Shown here piece after piece: positions 23,944 through 32,482 of a DNA stretch of 55,214 nucleotides (the first letter of the stretch is position 1; every line of letters starts with the position of its first letter). The notes under the pieces are model-generated. The model saw only the letters and a list, made by a program, of their open reading frames with translations, did no database searches and was not told the DNA's origin. This stretch comes from an uncultured Sulfitobacter sp. (lineage in GTDB: Bacteria; Pseudomonadota; Alphaproteobacteria; Rhodobacterales; Rhodobacteraceae). A program made the translations under genes and the position numbers. The stretch is taken from contig CALFWM010000022.1 of NCBI GenBank assembly GCA_937928635.1, forward strand, positions 1 to 55,214, read 5' to 3'.

Positions 23944-25266
23944 TCATGCCGCCATGAACCCCGACATTTTGGCTTTTCGTGCATTTAACACCTGACATAA
24001 CTCCCGAGCCTGTCGTAAAGTTATACAAGGACGCGCTATCGGGCCATAGTCACGGCCCAAACTCATAAGTGCGGTCGTAAGTTCATACCTTAAACGGTTC
24101 CCCATGAATTCCAGAGCTGCGCTGCCAGGGAAGAAACTCTCCACTGGGGTTCCGTTTGCGAAAACCACGCTATGACGATCCAACAGGAGGGCATGATATA
24201 TAACATCCCGCTTGCCCTTGCAGATCCGGACACCAGGCAGATCTATCAGCCCCTTAGCGGGTGCGAACACTTCACTCTGGATCGTCGGCATCTCTATCAA
24301 AATCCGATGCTGCGGCGAAACGATCAGTGGCTTGTTGGGCACACCTTGACCCAGGGAGTTCAGCTTAAATTCTATAGGTAGGTGATGCGCATTTTTGCTG
24401 TTGAACCGCAAATTTATGCGGCCAATCCAGATGATCGGCCTCGTCGTACCATCGATGTCGCATAGCCGATCTCCAACTCTCAACGTTTCGACCGAAATCG
24501 GGCCCTCAGGTGTTTCAATCATTGTCCCGGCGGCGAAACATACAGGTCCGGACGAGGCGAAAGAATCGAAACCATCAAACGAAATCTGTTCGCCATTGGG
24601 CAGGACTGCGACACCATCCTGATTGAACCCATCAGGTGGCGTATTCACGCCCACAACATAGCTGTCGCCCCCGATGGTGATCGTCGTGCCATCCGGCACG
24701 GTGAGTGTATCAATACCATTGCCACCGCTCAGACCTGCGCCGGTCCCGACAATCGTATTTCCGGTAATTTCTACAACGTTACTGCCTGTGCCCAGATCGA
24801 AGTTTACACCGTTTCCAATGGTGGCATTGTCAAAGGTCAAGACATCGCCGCCTGCGCCAAAGTCGAAATTGCCATTGAGCGTGGTGCCGGAAAAATTGAA
24901 CGATGATGCGCTTGAACCTGTGGAAACGGATCCGCTGAGTGTTCCGCCGCTCCATGTGATATCCAACGAGCCGTTTCCAGCGTTGATATTTCCTGCAACA
25001 TCAGTGTTGGTGAAGTTCAGCGTCGTAGGGCCGGTGGTCTGCAGGACAATATTGGAAATGGTTGAATCGCTTGCGTTGACCTCCAGATCGAAGCCTCGTT
25101 GCCGGATCGTCCCAACATCAGAATTCCCAAGATTCACAGTCGAGTTGTTGCCGTCCAGAATAATATTGTCCACCGGCGTTACTGGCGGCCCACCGTTCAG
25201 CGTGCCGACGTCATTGATGACGTCAATCAAATCATCCGCGTTACTGGTTCCCGTGATATTGGGCAT
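23944..25266 (-). CDS. Hint-domain (hedgehog/intein-type) protein with repetitive N-terminal region
   Basis: The start is MPNITGTSNADDLIDVIN, chosen because GGGGGA precedes it; the product is 440 residues. Residues 1-240 are Gly/Asn/Thr/Ser-rich and beta-repeat-like (LDGNNSTVNLGNSDVGT, NINAGNGSLDITWSGGTL), similar to RTX/haemagglutinin-type surface proteins. The Hint domain starts at Cys243 (PVCFAAGTMIETPEGPISVE), with GDRL and the block-F-like SPQHRIL. Such proteins are common in Rhodobacteraceae and are thought to be secreted and possibly self-cleaving at the Cys. No secretion genes are adjacent. It is flanked by IS relics on one side and MITEs on the other. Confidence 0.85.
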   Translation of the reverse strand: MPNITGTSNADDLIDVINDVGTLNGGPPVTPVDNIILDGNNSTVNLGNSDVGTIRQRGFDLEVNASDSTISNIVLQTTGPTTLNFTNTDVAGNINAGNGSLDITWSGGTLSGSVSTGSSASSFNFSGTTLNGNFDFGAGGDVLTFDNATIGNGVNFDLGTGSNVVEITGNTIVGTGAGLSGGNGIDTLTVPDGTTITIGGDSYVVGVNTPPDGFNQDGVAVLPNGEQISFDGFDSFASSGPVCFAAGTMIETPEGPISVETLRVGDRLCDIDGTTRPIIWIGRINLRFNSKNAHHLPIEFKLNSLGQGVPNKPLIVSPQHRILIEMPTIQSEVFAPAKGLIDLPGVRICKGKRDVIYHALLLDRHSVVFANGTPVESFFPGSAALEFMGNRLRYELTTALMSLGRDYGPIARPCITLRQARELCQVLNARKAKMSGFMAA

Positions 25267-25476
25267 GGTCTTCGTCCCCCAAGATGGTGTTGCCACCAGA
25301 GGTGATAGAACGAAAAGGAAAATCATTCATTTACGAGGATCGCTGAACCGAAATTAAGTTCAACGTGTCTTGGGGATTTGCCGATTGGGGTTCGCCGACC
25401 AGCAGACACGCTTTTCCGTTCGCAATTGTTTGCTGCCTGTCGTAATTTTGACGATAGGAGCGCGCTGCCGACATCT

Positions 25477-25602
25477 ATAGCGTCTGACGAAATATCTTAA
25501 AGCGCCCCGCCTGAATCTTGAAGTGCCGATCCTCTGCCGCGCTCCGTGCTCTCGGGACATCGACGATAGGTGATGCTTCAAGTTAAGGGCGGGAGGCTTT
25601 AA
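25477..25602 (+). repeat. MITE-I end fused to MITE-II copy
   Basis: 25477-25497 reads ATAGCGTCTGACGAAATATC, identical in type to one terminus of MITE-I. It is followed at 25498 by a MITE-II copy with ends TTAAAGCGCCCCGCCTGAA and, inverted, TTAAAGCCTCCCGCCCTTAA. The internal part shares CTGCCGCGCTCCG and CGGGACATCGACGATA with the copy at 54733. It lies between the Hint gene and the flavoprotein gene, and no gene lies in 25267-25711. Confidence 0.75.
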
Positions 25603-25711
25603 TCCCATTCAACCCGATGAATGAATGCGCCTTGAAGAGCGTCAGCACTGTTTTTGCAGGCAATGTCGGAAAGGCCCAATCATGTCTGTCTCATTTTGTC
25701 CATTTGTGTTG

Positions 25712-27136
25712 TTACCCGCCGGGGCCACAATCAATGCAGCGCGGCGGAGGCATTGCGCCCATTTGCATGTTGGCGTTCAGGATGCGCAGTGCGGTGCGTA
25801 GGCCTTCTTCTATGACGGGGTGGTAAAAAGGGCGTTCCAACATTTCCTCAACTGTCAGCCGCGATTGAAGCGACCAGGCCAACAGATGGGCCAGATGTTC
25901 GGCCCGCGGACCGATCATTTCCGCACCGAGAAAACGGCCGGTGTTCCGGTCGCCGTAAACTCGCAAAAGACCCTTATTGATGCCCATTACCCGCGCACGG
26001 CCTTGGTCAGACCAATCCAGCGATCCGACTTCAAAATCAGCCCCGCGTTCCGTAAGAGCGTGGTGTGTATCACCCACCATCATAATCTGAGGGTCGCTGA
26101 AGACGACTGAGATGGATGCACTTTTGGTAAAGCGCCGGATGTCGGGCCAATGTGCTGCATTATACCCTGCAGCCGCACCCTCGTCGGCTGCCTCGTGCAG
26201 AAGCGGGAGCAGATTGTTGGCATCTCCCGCGATAAAAATCGGGGCACTGCCGCATTGACCAGTATGCAGATCAAAGACCGGTATCCCGCGCCCATCCAAT
26301 TCTAGCGAGGTGTTTTCCAGCCCGAGCTGATCCGTGTTGGGCCGCCGCCCAGTGGCAATCAGAGCATAGTCGAATTCAAGAGCTTCGCCATCCAGATCCA
26401 CAGCAACGCCATTTTCTGTACGGCGATGCCCCACCACATCCGCATGGGGGTGGAAGTCGAATTCATCGGTGAAAATACGATTGGCTTCTGCCAATACGTC
26501 CGGATCGCTCAACGGGCCGATAAGGTTGTCTCTGCCAAAGAGGGTCACGCGGACACCAAGCCGGTGGAGTGCCTGCCCTAATTCCAGCCCGATCACGCCC
26601 GCACCAAAGACTGCAACCGACTGCGGCAACGTATCCCAAGAAAAGACATCATCGTTGATGATCAGACGGTCGCCAAAATTTTGGAAGAACGGCAGGATAT
26701 TGGGGCGTGAGCCAGTCGCGATGATGACCGCTTCAGCCTCTACCTTGCGGCCATCGCTCAGGGCGAGTTCAGTGTCAGAGACAAATGTGGCACGTGCTCG
26801 GATGCGGTGATTTTCTGGCCAGTTCTCGACCGTGTCCTCTACAAAGCCGACAAAACGGTCGCGTTCTCTGCGTACTCGCGCCATCACTGCCGCGCCATCA
26901 ATCTGCGGTTCGGCATAGGTTACACCCATAGATGCCGTGTGTCGCCCGGCGTGCGCTGCCTCGGAGGCGGCGATCAGCAGCTTTGATGGCATGCAGCCAA
27001 CCCGCGCACAAGTCGTACCATAGGGACCGTCCTCGATAAGAAGAACATCATCTGTGGTCTTTGTTACCTCGCGGTAGGCCCGCATCCCCGCGCTGCCCGC
27101 GCCGATGATTGCAACCTTGGTTTTGAGTGTGCTCAT
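25712..27136 (-). CDS. dihydrolipoamide dehydrogenase-like pyridine nucleotide-disulfide oxidoreductase
   Basis: The start is MSTLKTKVAIIGAGSAG, with AAAGGAAT upstream; 474 residues. It has the FAD motif GAGSAG, redox-active Cys43/Cys48 (TTCARVGCMPSK), NAD motif GAGVIGLELG, the second FAD site APIFIAGDANN, and the C-terminal dimer-interface HPVIEEG with the catalytic His-Glu pair. It belongs to the Lpd/glutathione reductase family. No dehydrogenase complex genes are near, so it is a stand-alone enzyme. The substrate may be lipoyl, a thiol, a quinone or a metal ion; MerA-type terminal Cys pairs are absent, although a single C-x2-C (PPRCIDCGPGG) closes the protein. Confidence 0.9.
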   Translation of the reverse strand: MSTLKTKVAIIGAGSAGMRAYREVTKTTDDVLLIEDGPYGTTCARVGCMPSKLLIAASEAAHAGRHTASMGVTYAEPQIDGAAVMARVRRERDRFVGFVEDTVENWPENHRIRARATFVSDTELALSDGRKVEAEAVIIATGSRPNILPFFQNFGDRLIINDDVFSWDTLPQSVAVFGAGVIGLELGQALHRLGVRVTLFGRDNLIGPLSDPDVLAEANRIFTDEFDFHPHADVVGHRRTENGVAVDLDGEALEFDYALIATGRRPNTDQLGLENTSLELDGRGIPVFDLHTGQCGSAPIFIAGDANNLLPLLHEAADEGAAAGYNAAHWPDIRRFTKSASISVVFSDPQIMMVGDTHHALTERGADFEVGSLDWSDQGRARVMGINKGLLRVYGDRNTGRFLGAEMIGPRAEHLAHLLAWSLQSRLTVEEMLERPFYHPVIEEGLRTALRILNANMQMGAMPPPRCIDCGPGG

Positions 27137-27378
27137 TGTAATTCCTTTCATCGGGATCAATGCTAAGCCCTATTGAAACGCAAATGAATAGCCTGTTTGC
27201 CGAATACACAATTTCAGGCTTCAAAATCCTGCTATCCGCTTAAGACCGGTACACCGCGCAGTCGTTTCTGCGCAAATCGAGAAAATTAGCAGCTTCGCTG
27301 TAACCCGTCGACCTTCCTGCTGGACAAGATGCACAGGAAGCGTCAGGTGATATTGGCTTAAGGCAAGGCGCTCTAATC

Positions 27379-27560
27379 GATCGCAATTTCTATGTGGATG
27401 CACCGAACGTACTTTGGGTCGCCGACATCACCTGTGTGCTGATAGGGGCAGGCTCCCTATATCTCGTGGTCGTACTTGAGGCCTTCAGTCGTCGCATCAT
27501 CGGCTGGGCCATGGGCAACGATCAAAAGGCGCAGCTGGTCATTGATGCAATGCGCAGGAT
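27379..27560 (+). pseudogene. IS3-family OrfB (rve core) fragment
   Basis: The frame reads NFYVDAPNVLWVADITCV, then LYLVVVLEAFSRRIIGWAM and LVIDAM. This is the start of the integrase catalytic core, with the first Asp in VADIT. The second Asp position is Glu in VLEAFSRR. It diverges after about 27560 and has no OrfA or C-terminus. Sequence differs from the IS3 element at the window edges. Confidence 0.8.
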
Positions 27561-27747
27561 CGGGCCGGAAAGGCCCGGTCGCTTTCGAAAGGAAAGTCGC
27601 CTAAACGAGCACTTGGGGCGGCACGAAAACGTGACAGGTCCAGACCTCACAAATAACCGGTCTAATGAGCAACCAGCAGTCTTTACAGACACGTATCCAT
27701 CAAGAGCGGCGATCCGCCAATCTCAATTAGCGACTGACTTCAGACTT

Positions 27748-28245
27748 TCAGTTGGCTGTATTTTGGATATCAGGCTCCATCTGTGCACCAACCATCCAGG
27801 AAATCTCGTCTATCTTTCGCGAGAGTTCACTCAATAGATCAGCTGAGCCGTTGTCGTTCAGCTCCGAGACTGATTTTGTACTGGCCCGAACAACCATCTT
27901 TAGCTGGAAGATCGAACTGGAAAACGCCTCAATATGTTTTGGCGCCGATGCGATATCCAAAGGGTAGTCAGGGAGCTGCGAGCCCTTAACCGCAGCTTGG
28001 ATCGTACCTCTAACGTGCCCACCCAATGCCGCGATCCGTTCGGCAATGATATCGGCATGCTCATTCAGGTCGGCTTGTACTTTGTCAAAGAACTCGTGAA
28101 GAGCTAAGAATTCCCGTCCCTGGACTGTCCAGTGGACCTGTTTGGCATGACTTGCCAAATTGATGAGATCATACAAGCGCTGCTGCAGCACTTCACAAAC
28201 ATCATCATTTGGCGGGGCAAATCTCTTAGGCATAGTGTCGCTCAC
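27748..28245 (-). CDS. dps: Dps-family DNA-binding ferritin-like protein
   Basis: The 165-residue four-helix protein has the Dps ferroxidase motif: His in AKQVHWTVQGREFLALHEFFD, then DxxxExAD-like NEHADIIAERIAALGGHVRGT. Dps dodecamers oxidise and store iron and protect DNA from peroxide. The start MSDTMPKRFAP is the first of two possible ATGs. It is monocistronic between IS3 debris and an intergenic stretch. Length and motifs are normal. Confidence 0.93.
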   Translation of the reverse strand: MSDTMPKRFAPPNDDVCEVLQQRLYDLINLASHAKQVHWTVQGREFLALHEFFDKVQADLNEHADIIAERIAALGGHVRGTIQAAVKGSQLPDYPLDIASAPKHIEAFSSSIFQLKMVVRASTKSVSELNDNGSADLLSELSRKIDEISWMVGAQMEPDIQNTAN

Positions 28246-28536
28246 TTCTGTATTTGTCTGACGCTCTTACGCTCGCTCTTTCCGCTTTGCGATACAGCGC
28301 CTGATCCATATGGTTCGAAGCCTTGAAGAAACAAGGCATGTCTCCACTCGATGATCCTACATCAAACCCTATCGAGCGGCAGCAGATCGATATCCCAAAA
28401 TCTTGCTATAGTTCCGGCAAACGAGATTTTTTCTGAATTTTGATACGTAATATTAGAATGTTACGCGATACTCACCGAGCAAGCTGCTTACGCTATGTCA
28501 GCACACCGCAGGAACGAAAATCGGTTCTTCCCGCTT
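28246..28536. other. intergenic, no gene recognised
   Basis: This stretch should contain the dps promoter. No clear OxyR- or Fur-type box was recognised. It becomes AT-rich toward the NsrR-like site. Confidence 0.4.
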
Positions 28537-28559
28537 AAGATCAATTAGATATATATCTT
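28537..28559. promoter_or_regulatory. candidate NsrR site upstream of two small ORFs
   Basis: A 23-bp dyad with half-sites AAGATCAATTA and ATATATATCTT separated by one base. Its AAGAT/ATCTT arms and length match the site at 22361. Downstream, 28560-28875 contains no convincing gene: the frame open from 28563 lacks a good start. The first plausible translation start is the GTG at 28876. Confidence 0.65.
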
Positions 28560-28875
28560 ATATTGAGCCATTACAATCTGCGTGATTGTGCGAACTACGT
28601 GACCTGCCCCCCGTTCCAACGGTTGGTTAGCACCCTTGCCAGCTCCAAGCTGCCAGTTCGCATCAAGCTCGAGGCGATAGGCAATCACCATTGCACTCAC
28701 GTCACCATCTTGGATAGTCGGGGTTTGACCTCAGGCTTGTGTCTTGGGTCAGGTTGGCCCGAACGCGGGAATCGCTGCATGCGCAGATTTCTGAAACGCG
28801 ACCCGGATTTTGATATCAACTCCCCGATTAGCATCTTTAACTGAATCCGTCCCATAACGCACTGTAGGAGTTTCC

Positions 28876-29145
28876 GTGGATCCAGTTTCGCCCATCGCTA
28901 GACCCATTCACGATATAGAGAGCACAAATATATTCCTCGAATTAGGCATGGATGATTGTGAGAGAACTGCAAGCCTCCATCATCTCCAAGAGCTAGGTCC
29001 AATGCCAAAGGCGACTCTAGAAGCGCTCGTTGATTTAGGTCTAACAGATGCTGAGATAGCCGGATATTTTGGCGTACCGAAGAGTTTCGTCACAACTCTC
29101 GCTAATTTTTGGGACATACAACATGACAAAGAGCCCGCTCGATGA
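28876..29145 (+). CDS. small protein with HTH-like C-terminus, unknown function
   Basis: The GTG start is preceded by TAGGAG at 5-6 nt. The 89-residue product (PMPKATLEALVDLGLTDAEIAGYFGVPKSFVTTLANFW) has a helix-turn-helix-like stretch at about 52-80 (LTDAEIAGYFGVPKSFVTTL). It overlaps the next small ORF. No family was recognised. It lies 317 bp downstream of the NsrR-like site. Coding status rests on the ribosome-binding site and the coherent HTH-like sequence. Confidence 0.55.
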   Translation: MDPVSPIARPIHDIESTNIFLELGMDDCERTASLHHLQELGPMPKATLEALVDLGLTDAEIAGYFGVPKSFVTTLANFWDIQHDKEPAR

Positions 29146-29296
29146 CATTGACGTCTCGAAATGGAACTCCCGTTATCCGCAAATCCAGCCCATTATTGAC
29201 CAACGCAGTTCTGCTTTTGGCGCTATCGGTTGGTGCTGGAAAATCATTTTTTCGGAATGGGTCAAAGCAATTTGGATGGGCCCGGAAAAAGTGTGA
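29123..29296 (+). CDS. small protein, unknown function, overlapping the upstream ORF
   Basis: 57 residues beginning MTKSPLDDIDVSKWNSRYPQ, with a hydrophobic Trp-rich C-terminal half (AFGAIGWCWKIIFSEWVKAIW) that could be amphipathic or membrane-associated. The start lies inside the preceding gene, overlapping it by 23 bp in another frame, as in coupled pairs. No family was recognised. Confidence 0.45.
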   Translation: MTKSPLDDIDVSKWNSRYPQIQPIIDQRSSAFGAIGWCWKIIFSEWVKAIWMGPEKV

Positions 29297-29423
29297 GCAC
29301 CCCCTAAATTGAATACCATACTGCTCCGATTATGATTTTTGGGGAGTAGTGCCTCTGGACCAAGAGCAACACAACTCATCGGTGCCGGGGAAACAACTGT
29401 AGGTGTTAGCGTCTCTGCCTGAG

Positions 29424-29534
29424 CTTTAGAGCGCCCGACCTTTAACCTGAAACATACTATATCGCAGATGTTCCGAGAGCGCGAGGCGTGGCAGGGTTTC
29501 AGCAAGCCAAGTTTAAGGTTGGGCGCAATAGTAT
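29424..29534 (+). repeat. MITE-II copy
   Basis: The ends read TTTAGAGCGCCCGACCTTTAA and, inverted, CTATTGCGCCCAACCTTAAA, giving about 20 bp of imperfect terminal repeat followed by CCTGAAAC/CTTGGC. The internal sequence includes CCGAGAGCGCGAGGCGTGGC, the reverse of the GC-rich centre of other copies. The same terminus occurs on the IS630 relic at 54447. Confidence 0.75.
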
Positions 29535-29550
29535 CGCAGAGGCCCTTCGC

Positions 29551-29652
29551 AAAGCGTCATACGAAAGACCTAAATCACCTAACGCCACGTGAAATATGAG
29601 ATTTCAACGTTTCACGTAATACGTGATGCTTCCGGTATTTCGTCAGACACTA
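29551..29652 (-). repeat. MITE-I copy 2
   Basis: The ends read AAAGCGTCATACGAAAGACC and TATTTCGTCAGACACTAT. An internal inverted pair (AATATGAGATTT near CGTTTCACGT) gives a foldable centre. It follows the MITE-II copy by 16 bp. Confidence 0.8.
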
Positions 29653-30167
29653 TGACCTTACGCTCCCGAGGGACCTTTTGAGGCCTTTAGCATACCCCAC
29701 CTCAGCGGATCTCATGTAGCCAGGCACCATGTTTAATATTGTTGACTCTCCGTAGAAAAGTTGCCCATGAAACGGATAAATGTCGGCATCACGGGCGCAT
29801 GGGCGTGTTGTTGCTTGTGCTATGTCAGATCTCGAAATAACACGAAACTTCCACCAGTAACTGACATATGATCCCTTTCCTTACGTGTCATTTCTCGAAA
29901 CCGGATGGAGTCCTGAGACGCTAATTCGCGGCTTCATTGCCAACGAAAATGCGAACTATTTTGCGGATCATAGGAGTAAATTAGTGGCATTAGTTGAACT
30001 ACATGAATAAAAAAATAGGCGACCGCGAATCCGCCATAAATAATTCACTTACGAATTTCTGAGAAGCGCTGGAAATTATATTCCTCAGCATGGGTATAAC
30101 TCTATGTACCCAAATCTCTATATCGAAGGTGAAGAGGCATTATCTGTTTGCACTGTCGATTATAGAC
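29653..30167. other. AT-rich intergenic, no gene recognised
   Basis: About 500 bp hold many stops in all frames and lower GC than the surrounding operons. No family, hairpin terminator or operator could be supported. Confidence 0.4.
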
Positions 30168-31070
30168 TCACTTCAAGGATCTTCTGTAACTATTTGGAGT
30201 AACCCCCAGAAACCTTCTGAAAACCGAGATCATATGGCTTTGAGACGAAAACCCTTTGTCAACAGCAATTTTGGATAGGCATTCACTCGTATTCGCCAGG
30301 CTGTCTTGCACTCTAATTACTCTGCGTCGCATGATGTACTTGTGAGGGGGGATATCTGTCGTGGCTATGAACCGTCGTGAAAAATGGAACTTACTCATTC
30401 CAGCTACGTCCGCTAGAGCGGCGAGGGACAGGTTTTTGTCAATATTCTCGTCAATGAAGTTATTTACCCTAGCCAATACCGGTTTGGACAATGGATTTGA
30501 AACATCACTTTTGTTTCGCATGCCTTTGAACATACAAACCTCCAACAAAAGCAGACTGATCAATGATTCGGCTTGTAGTCGCCCACCATACTCCCCCTCC
30601 GTCTCGACCATATTTACCAACAATTGCCTAAAGATATGATGTCGGAGCACATCTTTGACCGGGGTAATAGAATCATCGAGTTTTGGGGCACCGCTAATGC
30701 TATTAAGTAACTCCTTTCGTATCGAAGAATTGAATTTTATATAAACAACCTCTTTTGCCGATTTCCCAACCGAGTAGAGATTCGTGCCGGTTGGGAGCCA
30801 ATACAAATCATTTGGCGCGTTTTCGTAACTTGCCGCCTTGTCAGAGTTAATTGCGCGCTGCCCACCATAACCGGCCTTCGGTAAGACAATGATATCCGTA
30901 TCAGCTTCAAAATGAATTTCCCACGAGCTGCAAGGCGAACTAATTCCAACCGTTATTTCATCATCTGCCCAGCTTCGGCCTGGTGAGAAAGACTCCGTTT
31001 GCTTTGTCGTCGCATCTCCATAACAGACTTCAGGCAGTGTTCGGGGGTTTCGTATCATCAAGTCAGTCAT
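30168..31070 (-). CDS. AraC-family transcriptional regulator (paralogue of 32483)
   Basis: The 300-residue protein has a sensor half containing TDIIVLPKAGYGGQRAINSD and APNDLYWLPTGTNLYSVG, and a C-terminal double HTH (LAALADVAGMSKFHFSRRF; IAVDKGFSSQSHMISVFRRF). The sensor blocks recur almost unchanged in the AraC protein at 32483, so the two are recent paralogues. It lies in an AT-rich stretch and faces away from the alpha/beta hydrolase gene. The effector is unknown. Confidence 0.9.
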   Translation of the reverse strand: MTDLMIRNPRTLPEVCYGDATTKQTESFSPGRSWADDEITVGISSPCSSWEIHFEADTDIIVLPKAGYGGQRAINSDKAASYENAPNDLYWLPTGTNLYSVGKSAKEVVYIKFNSSIRKELLNSISGAPKLDDSITPVKDVLRHHIFRQLLVNMVETEGEYGGRLQAESLISLLLLEVCMFKGMRNKSDVSNPLSKPVLARVNNFIDENIDKNLSLAALADVAGMSKFHFSRRFIATTDIPPHKYIMRRRVIRVQDSLANTSECLSKIAVDKGFSSQSHMISVFRRFLGVTPNSYRRSLK

Positions 31071-31672
31071 TCTAAATTACCCATTCGTTCGCGGCCGCAT
31101 TGGTTTCTATTCACGCGCTCAAATACCCGCCGACCAGAAATTATTGGCTTCCTGAGGCTATTTCAGACCGATCATGTTTTTGCCGATGCAGCTATTCATG
31201 AAATGGTTAGAGCGTATCTTGGGAAGAAAAATATTGCCGCGCAAACACTGTGTCAAGCTGGCGCTACACTGGACTGTCTAAACAAATGTACACATTTGCG
31301 TTAGTTTATTGCAAGAAAACCGGTGCAGATACGCAGGTCCATTGAGCCAAGTTCTACAACAGAATCTGTTATGGGCTTCAGGAAACTGAAATCAATGCGT
31401 CAGCCTCGGTGCGAAAATCAGCTCAAATAGCGTGTGAACTATGGGAGCAAACATGATCCATTGTCTGCCATTCGACAGGCCTTCAGGTGAAGAAGTCAGG
31501 AGTCGGGTTTCTGATTTTCACAACTTCTCCGGCTACCCTCACAAGTGGTGTAGCTTTTTGAAGCCATCAGCCACCGGACTGGTTTGTGGATGGTTGCCAG
31601 ATCATAGCTCAGCGTATCGGACCTCAGGACTTCAGCTTGGCTTGGATGAGTGCATATCCGGATGTTGGTTAA
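31071..31672. other. intergenic, no confident gene
   Basis: This divergent promoter region lies between the AraC gene and the hydrolase. Frames of 79 and about 60 codons are open on the plus strand but have no family resemblance. One (to 31680) overlaps the hydrolase start and could be a leader ORF. Confidence 0.4.
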
Positions 31673-32410
31673 ATGACTGAGCCCCCGCAAAATCGGAAAG
31701 TGTCCTTTCAGGGACGTATGAACAGACGAATCGTCGGCCACCTTACTCACCCATATGAGAATGGAGAGTACTTTGCGATTTTTTTACATTCATTCGATTG
31801 CGCGGAGGGTAATACGCCGGCACGGGAAATTGCTGCGGAATTGGGTAGAGTAAATATTTCTACACTCTGTATTAATCTCGACACTTTGAGTGATGACAGC
31901 ACTTCAAGAAAACCACTCATGCTCTCTGACTACATCCAGGATCTGGTCATGGCATATCAATACGTGGACAGGAACTACGGAACAAAGATTCTACTTATCG
32001 GCCATTCAGCCGTTGGGGTTTCTATCTTGGCAGCTTCACAACATATGGAAAATGTTGCTGCCATTACTACAATTGCGGCACCTGCCGATCCTGCATATAT
32101 TTCTCATTTATTTGGCATTGCGGACACGAAATCAGGAGACCCTGATAAAGCTCGTTTGGATTTGAAACGTGCGCAGAAGTTGGCGCTATCCCATCAGTTG
32201 TCTTACCTCAATAAGCCTTATTTGATTGTACATTCTACTGTCGATGAGGTTGTTGACGTTGAAAATGCGTTTGACCTATTTAATGCCGCGCATGAACCGA
32301 AGAGGCTTCTACTTATCGATTCCTTGGATCACATGATATCGCGCCAGGATGCCGCGCAGGAAATCGGCGCGGGAATTGCATCTTGGGCTTTGCCTTTTCT
32401 CAAGGAGTGA
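31673..32410 (+). CDS. alpha/beta hydrolase (OsmC-associated type, hydrolase domain only)
   Basis: The 245-residue protein has nucleophile elbow GHSAVG (Ser112), an acid Asp in STVDEVVDVEN and the C-terminal His in LDHMIS. The N-terminus (VSFQGRMNRRIVGHLTHP, then AIFLHSFDCAEGNTPAREIA) resembles the hydrolase half of bifunctional alpha/beta hydrolase/OsmC proteins, but the OsmC half is absent. It lies between two paralogous AraC genes, convergent with the one at 32483. It has AT-rich codon use compared with flanking operons, suggesting transfer. The substrate is unknown. Confidence 0.82.
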   Translation: MTEPPQNRKVSFQGRMNRRIVGHLTHPYENGEYFAIFLHSFDCAEGNTPAREIAAELGRVNISTLCINLDTLSDDSTSRKPLMLSDYIQDLVMAYQYVDRNYGTKILLIGHSAVGVSILAASQHMENVAAITTIAAPADPAYISHLFGIADTKSGDPDKARLDLKRAQKLALSHQLSYLNKPYLIVHSTVDEVVDVENAFDLFNAAHEPKRLLLIDSLDHMISRQDAAQEIGAGIASWALPFLKE

Positions 32411-32482
32411 TTGATGTATGAGCTGTCTGACTTTCGCTCTGACCTGAAAAGTAATACCGATGTCAGGGATGATTGGATCAGG

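Noticed and set aside
28563..28844. 93-codon plus-strand frame just after the NsrR-like site
   Set aside because: It would start at TTG only 4 nt after the site with no ribosome-binding site, and no family resemblance was seen.
31441..31680. 79-codon frame overlapping the hydrolase start
   Set aside because: No family signature and odd composition; it could be a leader ORF but cannot be supported.
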